From contig JBFWLP010000023.1 of assembly GCA_050252075.1 (NCBI GenBank), positions 1-37,104 on the forward strand: a stretch of 37,104 nucleotides of DNA. The letters run 5' to 3'. Position 1 is the first letter of the stretch; every line of letters begins with the position of its first letter. The notes beneath the pieces were generated by a model that worked only from the letters and a program-made list of their open reading frames with translations, did no database searches and was not told the DNA's origin. Of this stretch, positions 24,915-32,498 are shown in pieces. The position numbers and the translations under genes were made by a program. The DNA comes from JAAYGT01 sp050252075. GTDB lineage: Bacteria; Pseudomonadota; Gammaproteobacteria; Burkholderiales; Burkholderiaceae_B.

Positions 24915-27134
24915 ATGTCGCAAACACCTCTGATTTCGGTGGTCATGCCGGTTTATAACCACGAAAAATATGTGGTGAACGCGATCCGGTCTGTTTTCGA
25001 GCAAGACCTGCGCCCGCTTGAGCTGATCATGATTGATGACGGCTCGACCGACACAAGCGTCAAGACAATCAACGATTATCTGGCGGCCCAGACCTTGCCG
25101 GAAGGGGTTACGGTATCGTTTCATTCGCGGCCAAATCGCGGTGCGCACAACACCATCAATGAGGGACTGGCTCAGGCCCGTGGAGAATATCTGGCCATTC
25201 TGAACTCCGACGACCTGTTCCTTCCCGGGCGGTTGTCGCGTTGCGTGAGTGCGGCCCAGACACAGCGGGCGCGCATGGTATTTACCTATGTTGACCCCAT
25301 CGACGACAACGGCGAGCCGCTTTCGCATGACCATCGCTGGCGTTCGTGGTATGCCGATGTCAAGATGGAAGAGCTCGATATTGCGCCCAGTTTATCCAGC
25401 CTGCTGCTACGCTACAACATTGCAGTGTCCACGGGCAATCTGGTGTTCCATCGGTCGGTGCTTGACGATGTCGGGTATTTCGACGATTTTCGCTACGCGC
25501 ACGACATTGATTACGTCTTGCGGTTTTGCCTGCTTGAAGAACCCGTTATTTTGCGTGAGAAACTGTACGGTTACCGGGTGCACACCAGCAACACAATTGC
25601 TGAAAGCACCGAACGCATTACCCGGGAATACGCCGAAATTGTCCGGCGCTATCTTTCAAAGGCATTGGTCGGCCCGGTCACGAATCCGTTCGCGCCTACG
25701 TTCAAAACCTGGTCCTATTCACTGATCGCGCGTCCATGGCCCCAGCATCTGGAAATGGCTGTTGATCAATTGATGGCCGCCCCGGAATCACTTTTACCCG
25801 CCGGTGTTGGCGATAACGCCGCCAACCCCCACTTGTCCGCCTCGCAGGGTGTGGCAACGGGCCGTAAACAGGCGCAGACCCGGTCGCACATTACGCTGGT
25901 TTCGCACGAACTGAGCTACAGCGGTGCGCCGGTGTTGCTGCGCGATATTGCCATGAGCCTGCATGACCATGGCGCATCGACAAACGTTATCAGCCTGGTT
26001 GGCGGGCCGCTGGCCAAAGAGTTCGAGGCCCTCGGCAGCACGGTAACCCCTGGAAGCCGCCTGGCAAATGGCTTGATGCGCGCGGGCAGTTATTTCTACA
26101 GTTTGTCGCTCGACTCGCGGGTACCGGGGGCTGTGCGTCGGCTCCTGAATATCGGGTCACGGCTGTCCTCAAAAGGGGGCGCCGCACTTCGCCTGCTGAC
26201 ACTGTCCCGGCGACGCCACGGCACACTGCTCATCAATTCATTTGCCTCGTGGCCCATTGCGCTGCAACTCTTGCGACGCTGGAAAGGGCCGGCCTATTGG
26301 TATATTCACGAAACCTACGAGCCCGGGCTGGTCATGCGTAACGAGCGTTCGCACCGGCGTTTGCACCGGCTGGTGCAGCAAGGAACCATTACCTTGCTGT
26401 TCGGCTCCGAGGCTACGCGCAGTGTCTGGGCCAACGAAGGTCTGGACGGCAAAGTGCTGTACTGGAGCGGCATGTCGTCCTCAGACCCTCAGAAGGCAGG
26501 TCAGGTAGGGGTTGATTCAGGTTCAACGAGCGATAAGCCGGCCAAAGCGCGTCGGGTCATTCTTTCGGTTCAGTCTACGGGTACCCGCAAGGGCACCTGG
26601 CCACTGATCGAGGCCTTTGCCTTGGGTCGCCGCAACGGCTGGATTCCCGACGATGTCGAACTGCGTATTATTGGTTGCCCGCTGCCATCAAAAAACCCGT
26701 TCACCCGTGACTTGCTGTGCCGAGTCAGTGAGCCCGATGTGCTGGGCGCCGTATCGCTGGTTCCCGGCTTGCCGCCGTCGGCACTCGATGCTCATTACCG
26801 CGACGCCGATGTTTACGTGCAGTCGTCGATTATGGAATGTTTGCCGCTCGCGTTGTTGAGCGCAATGGCCCATGGCTTGCCGATCGTGTCGACCGATGCC
26901 GATGGCTGTCGTGAAGCCATTCTGGACGGCCTGACCGGGCGTCTGGTTGCTCAACGCCAAATTGAGGATATGGCCCGCGCGCTGTCTGAGCTGCTGTCAG
27001 ACACGAACAAGGCCAAGGCTCTGGGTGCCGCCGCACGAGCGCGATTTGAAGAGAAATTCTCGCTGGAAGTCACGGTACCTCCGCTCATTGAAGAAATAGC
27101 ACCCGAGCTGCTGCGTTCGGGGCCTGCAAAATAA
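24915..27134 (+). CDS. GT2-GT4 two-domain glycosyltransferase
   Basis: A 739-residue fusion. Residues 1-270 form a GT2 domain: SVVMPVYNHEKYVVNAIRSV, IDDGSTD, the DxD-like NSDDLF, and DIDYVLRFCLLEEPV. Residues about 323-735 form a GT4 domain: HITLVSHELSYSGAPVLLRD, IHETYEPG, ILSVQSTGTRKG, and SSIMECLPLALLSAMAHG with the donor-binding Glu, then DADGCREAILDGLTG. Two active sites in one chain suggest two successive sugar transfers. It is in an operon with the epimerase and probably acts at the cytoplasmic face of the membrane. Donor and acceptor are unknown. Confidence 0.85.
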   Translation: MSQTPLISVVMPVYNHEKYVVNAIRSVFEQDLRPLELIMIDDGSTDTSVKTINDYLAAQTLPEGVTVSFHSRPNRGAHNTINEGLAQARGEYLAILNSDDLFLPGRLSRCVSAAQTQRARMVFTYVDPIDDNGEPLSHDHRWRSWYADVKMEELDIAPSLSSLLLRYNIAVSTGNLVFHRSVLDDVGYFDDFRYAHDIDYVLRFCLLEEPVILREKLYGYRVHTSNTIAESTERITREYAEIVRRYLSKALVGPVTNPFAPTFKTWSYSLIARPWPQHLEMAVDQLMAAPESLLPAGVGDNAANPHLSASQGVATGRKQAQTRSHITLVSHELSYSGAPVLLRDIAMSLHDHGASTNVISLVGGPLAKEFEALGSTVTPGSRLANGLMRAGSYFYSLSLDSRVPGAVRRLLNIGSRLSSKGGAALRLLTLSRRRHGTLLINSFASWPIALQLLRRWKGPAYWYIHETYEPGLVMRNERSHRRLHRLVQQGTITLLFGSEATRSVWANEGLDGKVLYWSGMSSSDPQKAGQVGVDSGSTSDKPAKARRVILSVQSTGTRKGTWPLIEAFALGRRNGWIPDDVELRIIGCPLPSKNPFTRDLLCRVSEPDVLGAVSLVPGLPPSALDAHYRDADVYVQSSIMECLPLALLSAMAHGLPIVSTDADGCREAILDGLTGRLVAQRQIEDMARALSELLSDTNKAKALGAAARARFEEKFSLEVTVPPLIEEIAPELLRSGPAK

Positions 27135-27158
27135 TGTTTATTGGCGGCCGTTGGGTAG

Positions 27159-27566
27159 GTGGCCGCCTGGATCGCACAAGTTAAATTGGAAAAGATTCGA
27201 ATTGATAAATGGTTATGGGCGGCGCGTTTTTACAAGACCCGCAGCCTGGCCGCACAGGAGATCGATAAGGGCCGCGTGCTGGTTAACGGGGTGGTGGCAA
27301 AGCCTGCGCGCGAGGTTGCCGCAGGAGACCGGGTGGTTGTTCGCAAAGAGCACCCTCCGATCGAAGTGATTGTTCAGGCAATCAGCGCCGTACGAGGCCC
27401 GGCAACGGTCGCCCGTACCTTGTATGAGGAAACCCCCGAAAGTGCAAGCGCGCGTGAACACGCGGCTGAGCTCAGGCGCCTGGCACCCGAGCCATCGCTA
27501 TCTATAGCCGCCGGCAGGCCGACCAAACGCGATCGACGCTTGCTGGCGACAGTCAGGGGAAAGTGA
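27159..27566 (+). CDS. hslR: S4-domain RNA-binding protein, Hsp15-like
   Basis: A 135-residue basic protein with an S4 RNA-binding domain at about residues 12-60 (IRIDKWLWAARFYKTRSLA, then KGRVLVNGVVAKPAREV). This matches Hsp15/HslR, which binds stalled 50S subunits that carry nascent chains and helps recycle them after heat shock. The C-terminal part is charged and rich in Arg/Lys, as usual. The start is uncertain: GTG at 27159 is the earliest, with poor Shine-Dalgarno support, and a TTG closer to IRIDKWLW is possible. The gene lies 24 bases past the GT2-GT4 gene but is probably unrelated to glycan synthesis. Confidence 0.85.
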   Translation: MAAWIAQVKLEKIRIDKWLWAARFYKTRSLAAQEIDKGRVLVNGVVAKPAREVAAGDRVVVRKEHPPIEVIVQAISAVRGPATVARTLYEETPESASAREHAAELRRLAPEPSLSIAAGRPTKRDRRLLATVRGK

Positions 27567-27996
27567 TTCTGTCTGATCTTCACTGTGGGGTGTTTCCCGC
27601 GCCAAAATCATCAAGCGCAACGCCAAAGTCTTAATTTCGTAATTTGGTCAGCACTTCAAGTAACGCCGTCAGCTCGTGTGAATTATTCGAGGTGGTTGCG
27701 AGGTGAAGAAGGGCATTCAGGTATGTCGTAAAGACGCGACGGTTCCGTGGCGGGATTCAGTCTGCCAACCCGCTGCCGGGCGGGTTTTCAAGCCAATTAT
27801 GGCCAACGTGCATGAATCACGGAAGCTTCGTTTCCCGTTCGATTGATGAATGCAGGGCCAATTATTCGTGCTTTGGATATACAAAAAAATATCTGTTCAT
27901 TCAGAATAAATTCAGGTAAAAAATGCTCTTCAGCCGCATTCCCGGCCTGCGAGCCGGCAGGCCATCGTCTGCTTTTCCTTCACCATGGAGATGTCA
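27567..27996. other. 430-base intergenic region with no gene found
   Basis: No supported coding frame is seen on either strand. The second half is visibly richer in A and T than its neighbours (for example around 27880-27930). A 7-bp inverted repeat GGCCTGC-GAGCCG-GCAGGCC lies at 27944-27963, 33 bases before the repeat-protein start, and could be a regulator site or an mRNA hairpin. A short minus-strand frame near 27633-27750 ends in TNTLLEVL-like residues but lacks a start. The region may hold the promoter of the repeat-protein gene or decayed coding sequence. Confidence 0.4.
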
Positions 27997-28791
27997 ATGT
28001 CAGTACCCGCACTGTTTGATCTTGATTTTTATTTGCAGAAGAATCCCGATGTTGCCGGCGCCGTCGCACAGGGCTGGATTACTGCATACGATCATTTCAT
28101 GAGCTTCGGCATGTCGGAAGGGCGGTTGCCGTTTTCAAACTTCAATGTCGACTACTACCTTGCCCAAAGCCCCGACGTTGCGGCCGCCGTATCCAGTGGC
28201 GAAGTAACGGCGGTCGAGCATTTTTTCAACCACGGTACGACTGAGCTTAGGGAGTTCAGCCCCTTGTTCAACTTGCAGGCTTATCTGGATGCTAATCCCG
28301 ACGTAAAAGCCGGCGTGGAAAGCGGGCTGATTACGGCAGCACAGCACCTGATGACGCACGGCATTGTTGAGGCCCGTGATCTGGGTAACGGGGTGAATCT
28401 GGCGGATTTCGGCCAGGATGAAGTGTTTTCGCAAGCTGTGGCGGCGGGAAATCTTGAGCTTGCATTTGCGCGCCTGGGAGAAGTCATTCCGTTCTTGCCC
28501 AGTTTTGTGGCGCCTACGGGGTGGAACGTTGTGCCCATCGATGCGCTGTCGAACCCTAACTTCGTTCTGCCGGCCTGGATGGGTGAGGGTGTTTTGCAGC
28601 AGATTACCCAGTTGCAAAACACCATTTTGAATTCAGGGCTGCTGGATCCGAACAATCTGAACCCCGATGGCTCCGGCCTGAAAGATCCCAGTGCCCTGGT
28701 CGATTTGATCTTTGGCGAGTTGTACGGTACGTCGCCGGTTACCATTATTGGCGACTTGCCGGGCGGCACTGATTTCCTGGGTGGTGTTTAA
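27997..28791 (+). CDS. Protein of tandem 42-residue repeats, unknown function
   Basis: A 264-residue acidic protein. Three repeats of exactly 42 residues start at Phe7, Phe49 and Phe91, and a decayed fourth starts at Val133. Shared pattern: F-(D/N)-(L/V)-x-x-Y-L-x-x-(N/S)-P-D-V-x3-V-x2-G-x-(I/V)-T-A-x2-H-(F/L)-x2-(F/H)-G-x2-E-x-R. Similar Y-L-x-x-N-P-D-V...H-F/Y...G-x-x-E-G-R units are known as accessory repeats in large secreted RTX-type calcium-binding proteins. Here they stand alone, with no RTX nonapeptides, signal peptide or membrane segment. The last 90 residues contain N/P/D/G-rich turns and end DFLGGV, which could be a type I secretion tail; no exporter is nearby. The start is set by GGAG six bases upstream; ATGs at 27985 and 27991 are in frame. 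Confidence 0.75.
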   Translation: MSVPALFDLDFYLQKNPDVAGAVAQGWITAYDHFMSFGMSEGRLPFSNFNVDYYLAQSPDVAAAVSSGEVTAVEHFFNHGTTELREFSPLFNLQAYLDANPDVKAGVESGLITAAQHLMTHGIVEARDLGNGVNLADFGQDEVFSQAVAAGNLELAFARLGEVIPFLPSFVAPTGWNVVPIDALSNPNFVLPAWMGEGVLQQITQLQNTILNSGLLDPNNLNPDGSGLKDPSALVDLIFGELYGTSPVTIIGDLPGGTDFLGGV

Positions 28792-28800
28792 TTTGGCGGA

Positions 28801-28835
28801 AGCGGCAGGCCTGGAACCTGCCGCTCACCGTTTTT
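28801..28835 (+). terminator. Terminator after the repeat-protein gene
   Basis: AGCGGCAGG-CCTGGAA-CCTGCCGCT is a strong 9-bp stem starting 9 bases past the stop, followed by CACCG and TTTTT. The T run is displaced by five bases, so efficiency is uncertain. It also lies at the end of the convergent GlsB-like gene. Confidence 0.55.
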
Positions 28836-28846
28836 CCGCCGCGTAG

Positions 28847-29095
28847 TTACGATTTTTTCGACAGCTTGCCTGCGATCAGCAGCACAATAATGGCTCCAAT
28901 GATAGAGCCGATCCATCCGGCTCCTTGCCCCGGTTGGTAAAAGCCCAGGGCGGCGCCCAGATACCCGGCAACGATCGACCCTACGATACCCAGAATGGTG
29001 GTCATGATAATGCCGAGCTTCTGATCGCCGGGCATGAGCGCCCGCGCGATCAGGCCCACAATAAAGCCCACAATGATCATGCTGATGATACCCAT
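28847..29095 (-). CDS. GlsB/YeaQ/YmgE-family small membrane protein
   Basis: An 82-residue hydrophobic protein with three predicted membrane helices and the family glycines: IISMIIVGFIVGLIARALMPG, then GIIMTTILGIVGSIVAGYLG and GWIGSIIGAIIVLLI. This family was once called transglycosylase-associated and is often induced by stress; the biochemical role is unknown. The start at 29095 is set by AAGGAA six bases before the ATG and by the family N-terminus; an in-frame start at 29182 would add 29 residues without family support. It lies 59 bases past the serine hydrolase gene on the same strand. Confidence 0.85.
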   Translation of the reverse strand: MGIISMIIVGFIVGLIARALMPGDQKLGIIMTTILGIVGSIVAGYLGAALGFYQPGQGAGWIGSIIGAIIVLLIAGKLSKKS

Positions 29096-29154
29096 ACGAA
29101 TTCCTTCAAAAATTAAGGGAGCAGATTGATCATAGGGAAGTCTTGTGACATCGT

Positions 29155-30759
29155 CTAGTTCGTTGGTTCGGCGCGTGTCCACACGCCTTGGCGGGCATGG
29201 TTCAGATACGTGATGGTCATTCCGGTGACGGTACCGTCTTTTTCATCGAACTGCACCGATGAACGGGACCCCTTGGGCTCGTTCTCGCTGCGGGGTGTCA
29301 AGGCAAATGTGTTGCCATTCCAGTGGGTTAAAGCATAAACCGTGGGCAGGGGGCCCAGCTCAATCGATAGCCGGCCATCTTTTTGCAGGAGCGTTGCCCT
29401 GCCGAAATAAGGGTTTTCGTAGGTGCCGGTGTAGTCACTCAGCGTACGTGCCGGTGCCGGATGTGGCGGAGGCGTTTTCCCGGTCAGGTCGCCGGCCGGC
29501 TGCAGATAACCGCTGAATACGGCGTTGTAGGCCGCATACCAGTCACGTGTTGTGCGGCCGTATTGCACAAGATCAAGAAACTCGGCGGCGATCGCCTCGG
29601 CTGCACCCACGGGTGATCCGTTGGTCAGCACCACTATACCGATATCCAGGGACGGAATAATCTGGAAATGCGTGCCGGTGCCCAGCACAAAGGCTCCTGA
29701 GTGGCTCAGGGTGGTTCGGCCATTGGCATTCACCCCTACATTGAACCCGAAGCCGTAAAACCCCGGCCGGGCCAGGGGGCTGGAAGGAGGGCCGCTGAAC
29801 GCCTGCGGGCTAAGTGCGGGCAGCAGGCTTTTCGCCGAGGCAACAGCCTTGCCTGCATAGTTTCCTTGCGCCAGCAGGAACATCAGCCACTTGGCCATGT
29901 CATTGGCCGATGACGATACGCCTCCGGCGGGTGACTGGGCGTCGGCGTTTCGCTCAAACAGGGCCTGAAACCTGCCGTCTTCCAGAATGTGCTGGACGGC
30001 GCGATTGGGTGCCTTGGCAAAATCGGCATAGCGGGCACTGGTGTGCTGCATGCCCAAAGGCTGGAACAGCGCGGAGTCCGCCAGCACTTCCCAGGGAACA
30101 CCGGCAGCGGCGGCAACCGCTTGCCCTGCCGTTGTCGTTCCGAAGTTGGCGTAGTTGTACGAGACGCGAAACGGCCCCAGCGGCAACAGACGCAGACGCT
30201 CAAGAATAGTTTCGCGGGAATAGCCGATATCCTCAAGATCGTCGCCGGCGGTAAACGGCAGGCCGGTGCGGTGCGCCATGAAGTCGCCTATTGTGGCGTG
30301 ACGGGTGACATAGCCGTCGCGCAACCGGAAGCCCGGCAGGTGATTGACGACGGGGTCATCCCACGAGACGACATTTTTACTGACTTGGGTGGCTATTACC
30401 GATGCCGTGATCGACTTGGACAGCGACGCCACCAGAAACACCGTATCGCCATCAACGGGCAGCTTCGGATTCAGTGACCGCCAGCCGAAGCCTTGTGAAA
30501 ACAACACCGACTCTTGGCTCACCACGGCGATTGCGGCACCCGGAATGCCGCTGCGCTGCATGACATCGCGTGCGATACGGGGCAGCTGTGCAATAGCCGC
30601 AGATTGGCCGTTTTGGGCGGTTGCCATAACATCGTAGGCCGGGGTTTTGCCCACGACAATCGCCGGCGGGGTATCCGCAACAGCGCTACCTGCCATGCCG
30701 GTACATACCGCGACAAGCAGGGACAAGGTATGTTTGCCGGGTTGTGCGAGCCATTGCAT
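29155..30759 (-). CDS. Secreted serine hydrolase, class C beta-lactamase fold
   Basis: A 534-residue protein with a signal peptide (hydrophobic residues 11-25, likely cut after SAVA at 28). The beta-lactamase/transpeptidase domain carries S-x-x-K as Ser112-Leu-Ser-Lys115 and Y-x-N as Tyr203-Ala-Asn205. The third motif is H-S-G (LSHSGAF) in place of K-T-G, a variant usual in esterases and D-aminopeptidase-like members rather than true AmpC enzymes. The C-terminal 110 residues (LSDYTGTYENPYFGRA and on) match the DUF3471 domain often attached to such hydrolases. It acts in the periplasm or outside. The substrate is unknown; clinical-type beta-lactam resistance is not implied. Confidence 0.82.
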   Translation of the reverse strand: MQWLAQPGKHTLSLLVAVCTGMAGSAVADTPPAIVVGKTPAYDVMATAQNGQSAAIAQLPRIARDVMQRSGIPGAAIAVVSQESVLFSQGFGWRSLNPKLPVDGDTVFLVASLSKSITASVIATQVSKNVVSWDDPVVNHLPGFRLRDGYVTRHATIGDFMAHRTGLPFTAGDDLEDIGYSRETILERLRLLPLGPFRVSYNYANFGTTTAGQAVAAAAGVPWEVLADSALFQPLGMQHTSARYADFAKAPNRAVQHILEDGRFQALFERNADAQSPAGGVSSSANDMAKWLMFLLAQGNYAGKAVASAKSLLPALSPQAFSGPPSSPLARPGFYGFGFNVGVNANGRTTLSHSGAFVLGTGTHFQIIPSLDIGIVVLTNGSPVGAAEAIAAEFLDLVQYGRTTRDWYAAYNAVFSGYLQPAGDLTGKTPPPHPAPARTLSDYTGTYENPYFGRATLLQKDGRLSIELGPLPTVYALTHWNGNTFALTPRSENEPKGSRSSVQFDEKDGTVTGMTITYLNHARQGVWTRAEPTN

Positions 30760-30785
30760 GGGGAGCCTTCGTTTGTGCGGGGGTG

Positions 30786-31475
30786 TTACAGCACCCAGGT
30801 TTGATAGCGTTTAAGGTGTGCCACGGCGCTACGTATGTTTTCACGACGCACCCGCTCGGCCTTGTCGGGGTCGCCTTCCTGCAACGCTTGAAGTATCGCC
30901 CTATGCTCCAGCAGGCCTTCCTCGGCGCGGCCGGGAAGAATCATGACGCGTTTCATGATGACTTTACACTTTTCCAGAATGCTGTCCAGCATGCCGGTTA
31001 ATACAGGGTTGTCGGCGGTTTCGATAAGGCGATGGCGCAGCTGGTTGTAAACCTCGAAAAATGCCTCGATGTTCTTGTCGGCAATATAGGCCTCCATTTG
31101 GCCACCGGGAGCATACATTTCCACCAGGTCTTGCCACATTTCCGGTGTGCTTTTCTCGGCGGCCAGTCGCGCGCACATTCCTTCCAGGGCTTCCCGAACT
31201 TCGTATATTTCAAAAACCTGGTTCAGTTCAAGCTTGCTGACGATGGTTCCGCGGTTAGGAATTCGTGTGACCAGACCCAGCGCTTCCAGTGCTGAAAAAA
31301 CTTCCCGCAGGCGAGGCCGCGTTGTGCCGAATTCTGCGGCAAGCCGCTCCTCGACGAGTTTGGTGCCCGGGGGAATCTGATGAGACGCGATGCGTTGCCG
31401 TAGTACCTCAAGGACAGAGTTATTGACCTTGCTTTGCGCCTGTTCATGGGCCGGACCAGCTGTTTTTTTTGCCAT
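30786..31475 (-). CDS. GntR-family regulator, FCD subfamily
   Basis: A 229-residue regulator with an N-terminal winged helix (about 20-85: LRQRIASHQIPPGTKLVEER, RLREVFSALEALGLV, NRGTIVS) and a helical FCD ligand domain (about 95-215) with the acidic and histidine residues that usually bind a metal and an organic acid. FadR/FCD proteins of this type often control carboxylic-acid catabolism. It is divergent from the TauE/SafE gene (110-base gap), and the palindrome AATGTATACAAT lies between them. I infer that it controls both itself and the catabolic genes to its right. Confidence 0.85.
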   Translation of the reverse strand: MAKKTAGPAHEQAQSKVNNSVLEVLRQRIASHQIPPGTKLVEERLAAEFGTTRPRLREVFSALEALGLVTRIPNRGTIVSKLELNQVFEIYEVREALEGMCARLAAEKSTPEMWQDLVEMYAPGGQMEAYIADKNIEAFFEVYNQLRHRLIETADNPVLTGMLDSILEKCKVIMKRVMILPGRAEEGLLEHRAILQALQEGDPDKAERVRRENIRSAVAHLKRYQTWVL

Positions 31476-31502
31476 AGTCGTTGAGTTTTGATGATACTTT
31501 TA

Positions 31503-31522
31503 TATACAAAAATGTATACAAT
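31503..31522. promoter_or_regulatory. Palindromic GntR operator candidate, divergent promoter
   Basis: The segment holds TATACAAAAATGTATA (31503-31518, inverted repeat) overlapping AATGTATACAAT (31511-31522, with the palindromic core TGTATACA). FCD-type GntR sites are short palindromes with T-G-T-N-N-A-C-A-like cores, as here. It lies 28 bases before the GntR start and 64 before the TauE/SafE start. The same half-sites recur at 32405-32416. Confidence 0.55.
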
Positions 31523-31585
31523 GAGCGGAACGAGTTTAACGCAGCAGGGCGCCGGATTTCTCGCCCGACACCTCTATTATCCCGC

Positions 31586-32347
31586 ATGATTCAGTTTCTG
31601 GCCTCTCATCTGCCGTCGGCTGGCGTATTTACCTTGCTTATGTTCGTGGCGTTTCTGGCGGGAGTGCTGCGTGGTTTTTCCGGGTTTGGGGCGGGGTTGC
31701 TCATTGCGCCGGTATTCAGTTTTTTTGTAACGCCCGCCGACATCGTTGTCCTCATCGTGGTGCTTAATTTATGCACGACACTCCAGTTTCTTCCCGACGC
31801 CCTGAAGAAGGTAGACTGGCGATTGGTGTTGCGGCTATTTCTTCCGTCGCTCGTGGGTATTCCATTGGGTATAGCCTTCCTTCAGGTTGTTGATCCCCAG
31901 GTGATGCGTAAAGTGATCGGCGGCGTGGTGACGCTCATGGCGGCATTGATGCTGATGGGGTGGTACTACGACGGCAAGCGGGGTCTTATCCAGGACAGTG
32001 CGGTTGGCTTCACGGGTGGTGTGCTCACCTCCATCGGCGGCATTGGCGGGCCGCCCGTCATTTTGTATCTGCTGTCCGATCGTAAACTGGGTATCGATGT
32101 TTTTCGGGCGGTCAGCTTCGTTCTGTTCCTTCTTATTCAGTCTTGCACGCTGGTGCAAATAGCTATTGGGCCGGGTATCACCACGCCGCAGTGGGTGCTG
32201 GTGCTGGCTCTGTTGCCGGCCTATGTGCTGGCGCATTTCGTGGGTGACTTTCTTTTCCGGTATGTGTCCGGAACCTATGAGCGTATGGTCAAGCGCGTAT
32301 CGCTCTTCACCCTGCTGATTATCGGCCTGCTGGCTTGCCTGTTCTGA
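31586..32347 (+). CDS. TauE/SafE-family membrane permease
   Basis: A 253-residue membrane protein with about seven or eight hydrophobic segments and the paired family motifs GVLRGFSGFGAGLLIAPVF near residue 24 and GGVLTSIGGIGGPPVILYL near 150. The family moves anions such as sulfite, sulfoacetate and other organic acids. Given its location between a GntR regulator and catabolic genes, transport of the pathway substrate or of a by-product is likely. The ATG at 31586 fits the N-terminus; the frame is open a further 35 codons upstream, but that would overlap the operator region. Confidence 0.83.
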   Translation: MIQFLASHLPSAGVFTLLMFVAFLAGVLRGFSGFGAGLLIAPVFSFFVTPADIVVLIVVLNLCTTLQFLPDALKKVDWRLVLRLFLPSLVGIPLGIAFLQVVDPQVMRKVIGGVVTLMAALMLMGWYYDGKRGLIQDSAVGFTGGVLTSIGGIGGPPVILYLLSDRKLGIDVFRAVSFVLFLLIQSCTLVQIAIGPGITTPQWVLVLALLPAYVLAHFVGDFLFRYVSGTYERMVKRVSLFTLLIIGLLACLF

Positions 32348-32402
32348 TTCTTGTGATGAAAAAATTGTAAGCGGTGCTGGATTAGGGAGATTTCTTTATG
32401 TA

Positions 32403-32418
32403 ATAATGTCGACATTAT
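32403..32418. promoter_or_regulatory. Perfect 16-bp palindrome upstream of the TctC gene
   Basis: ATAATGTCGACATTAT is a perfect inverted repeat 81 bases before the solute-binding-protein start. Its core AATGTCGACATT shares 10 of 12 bases with the AATGTATACAAT palindrome in front of the GntR gene, so the same GntR protein is the likely ligand. Confidence 0.55.
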
Positions 32419-32498
32419 AAAAGGTGAATGTTGTAGATTTCAGGAGGCAGCCCTCCGTTGTGCAGATATGAGGGTTCAAATTTCAAAGGAGATGAGTA

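Noticed and set aside
18946..27566. Genomic island integrated at tRNA-Leu
   Set aside because: No integrase, no direct repeat of the tRNA end was seen on the right side, and the cluster is flanked by a normal terminator and hslR.
27633..27750. Minus-strand mini-gene in the 430-base gap
   Set aside because: About 37 codons without a start codon, ribosome binding site or recognisable homology; stop codons lie immediately upstream.
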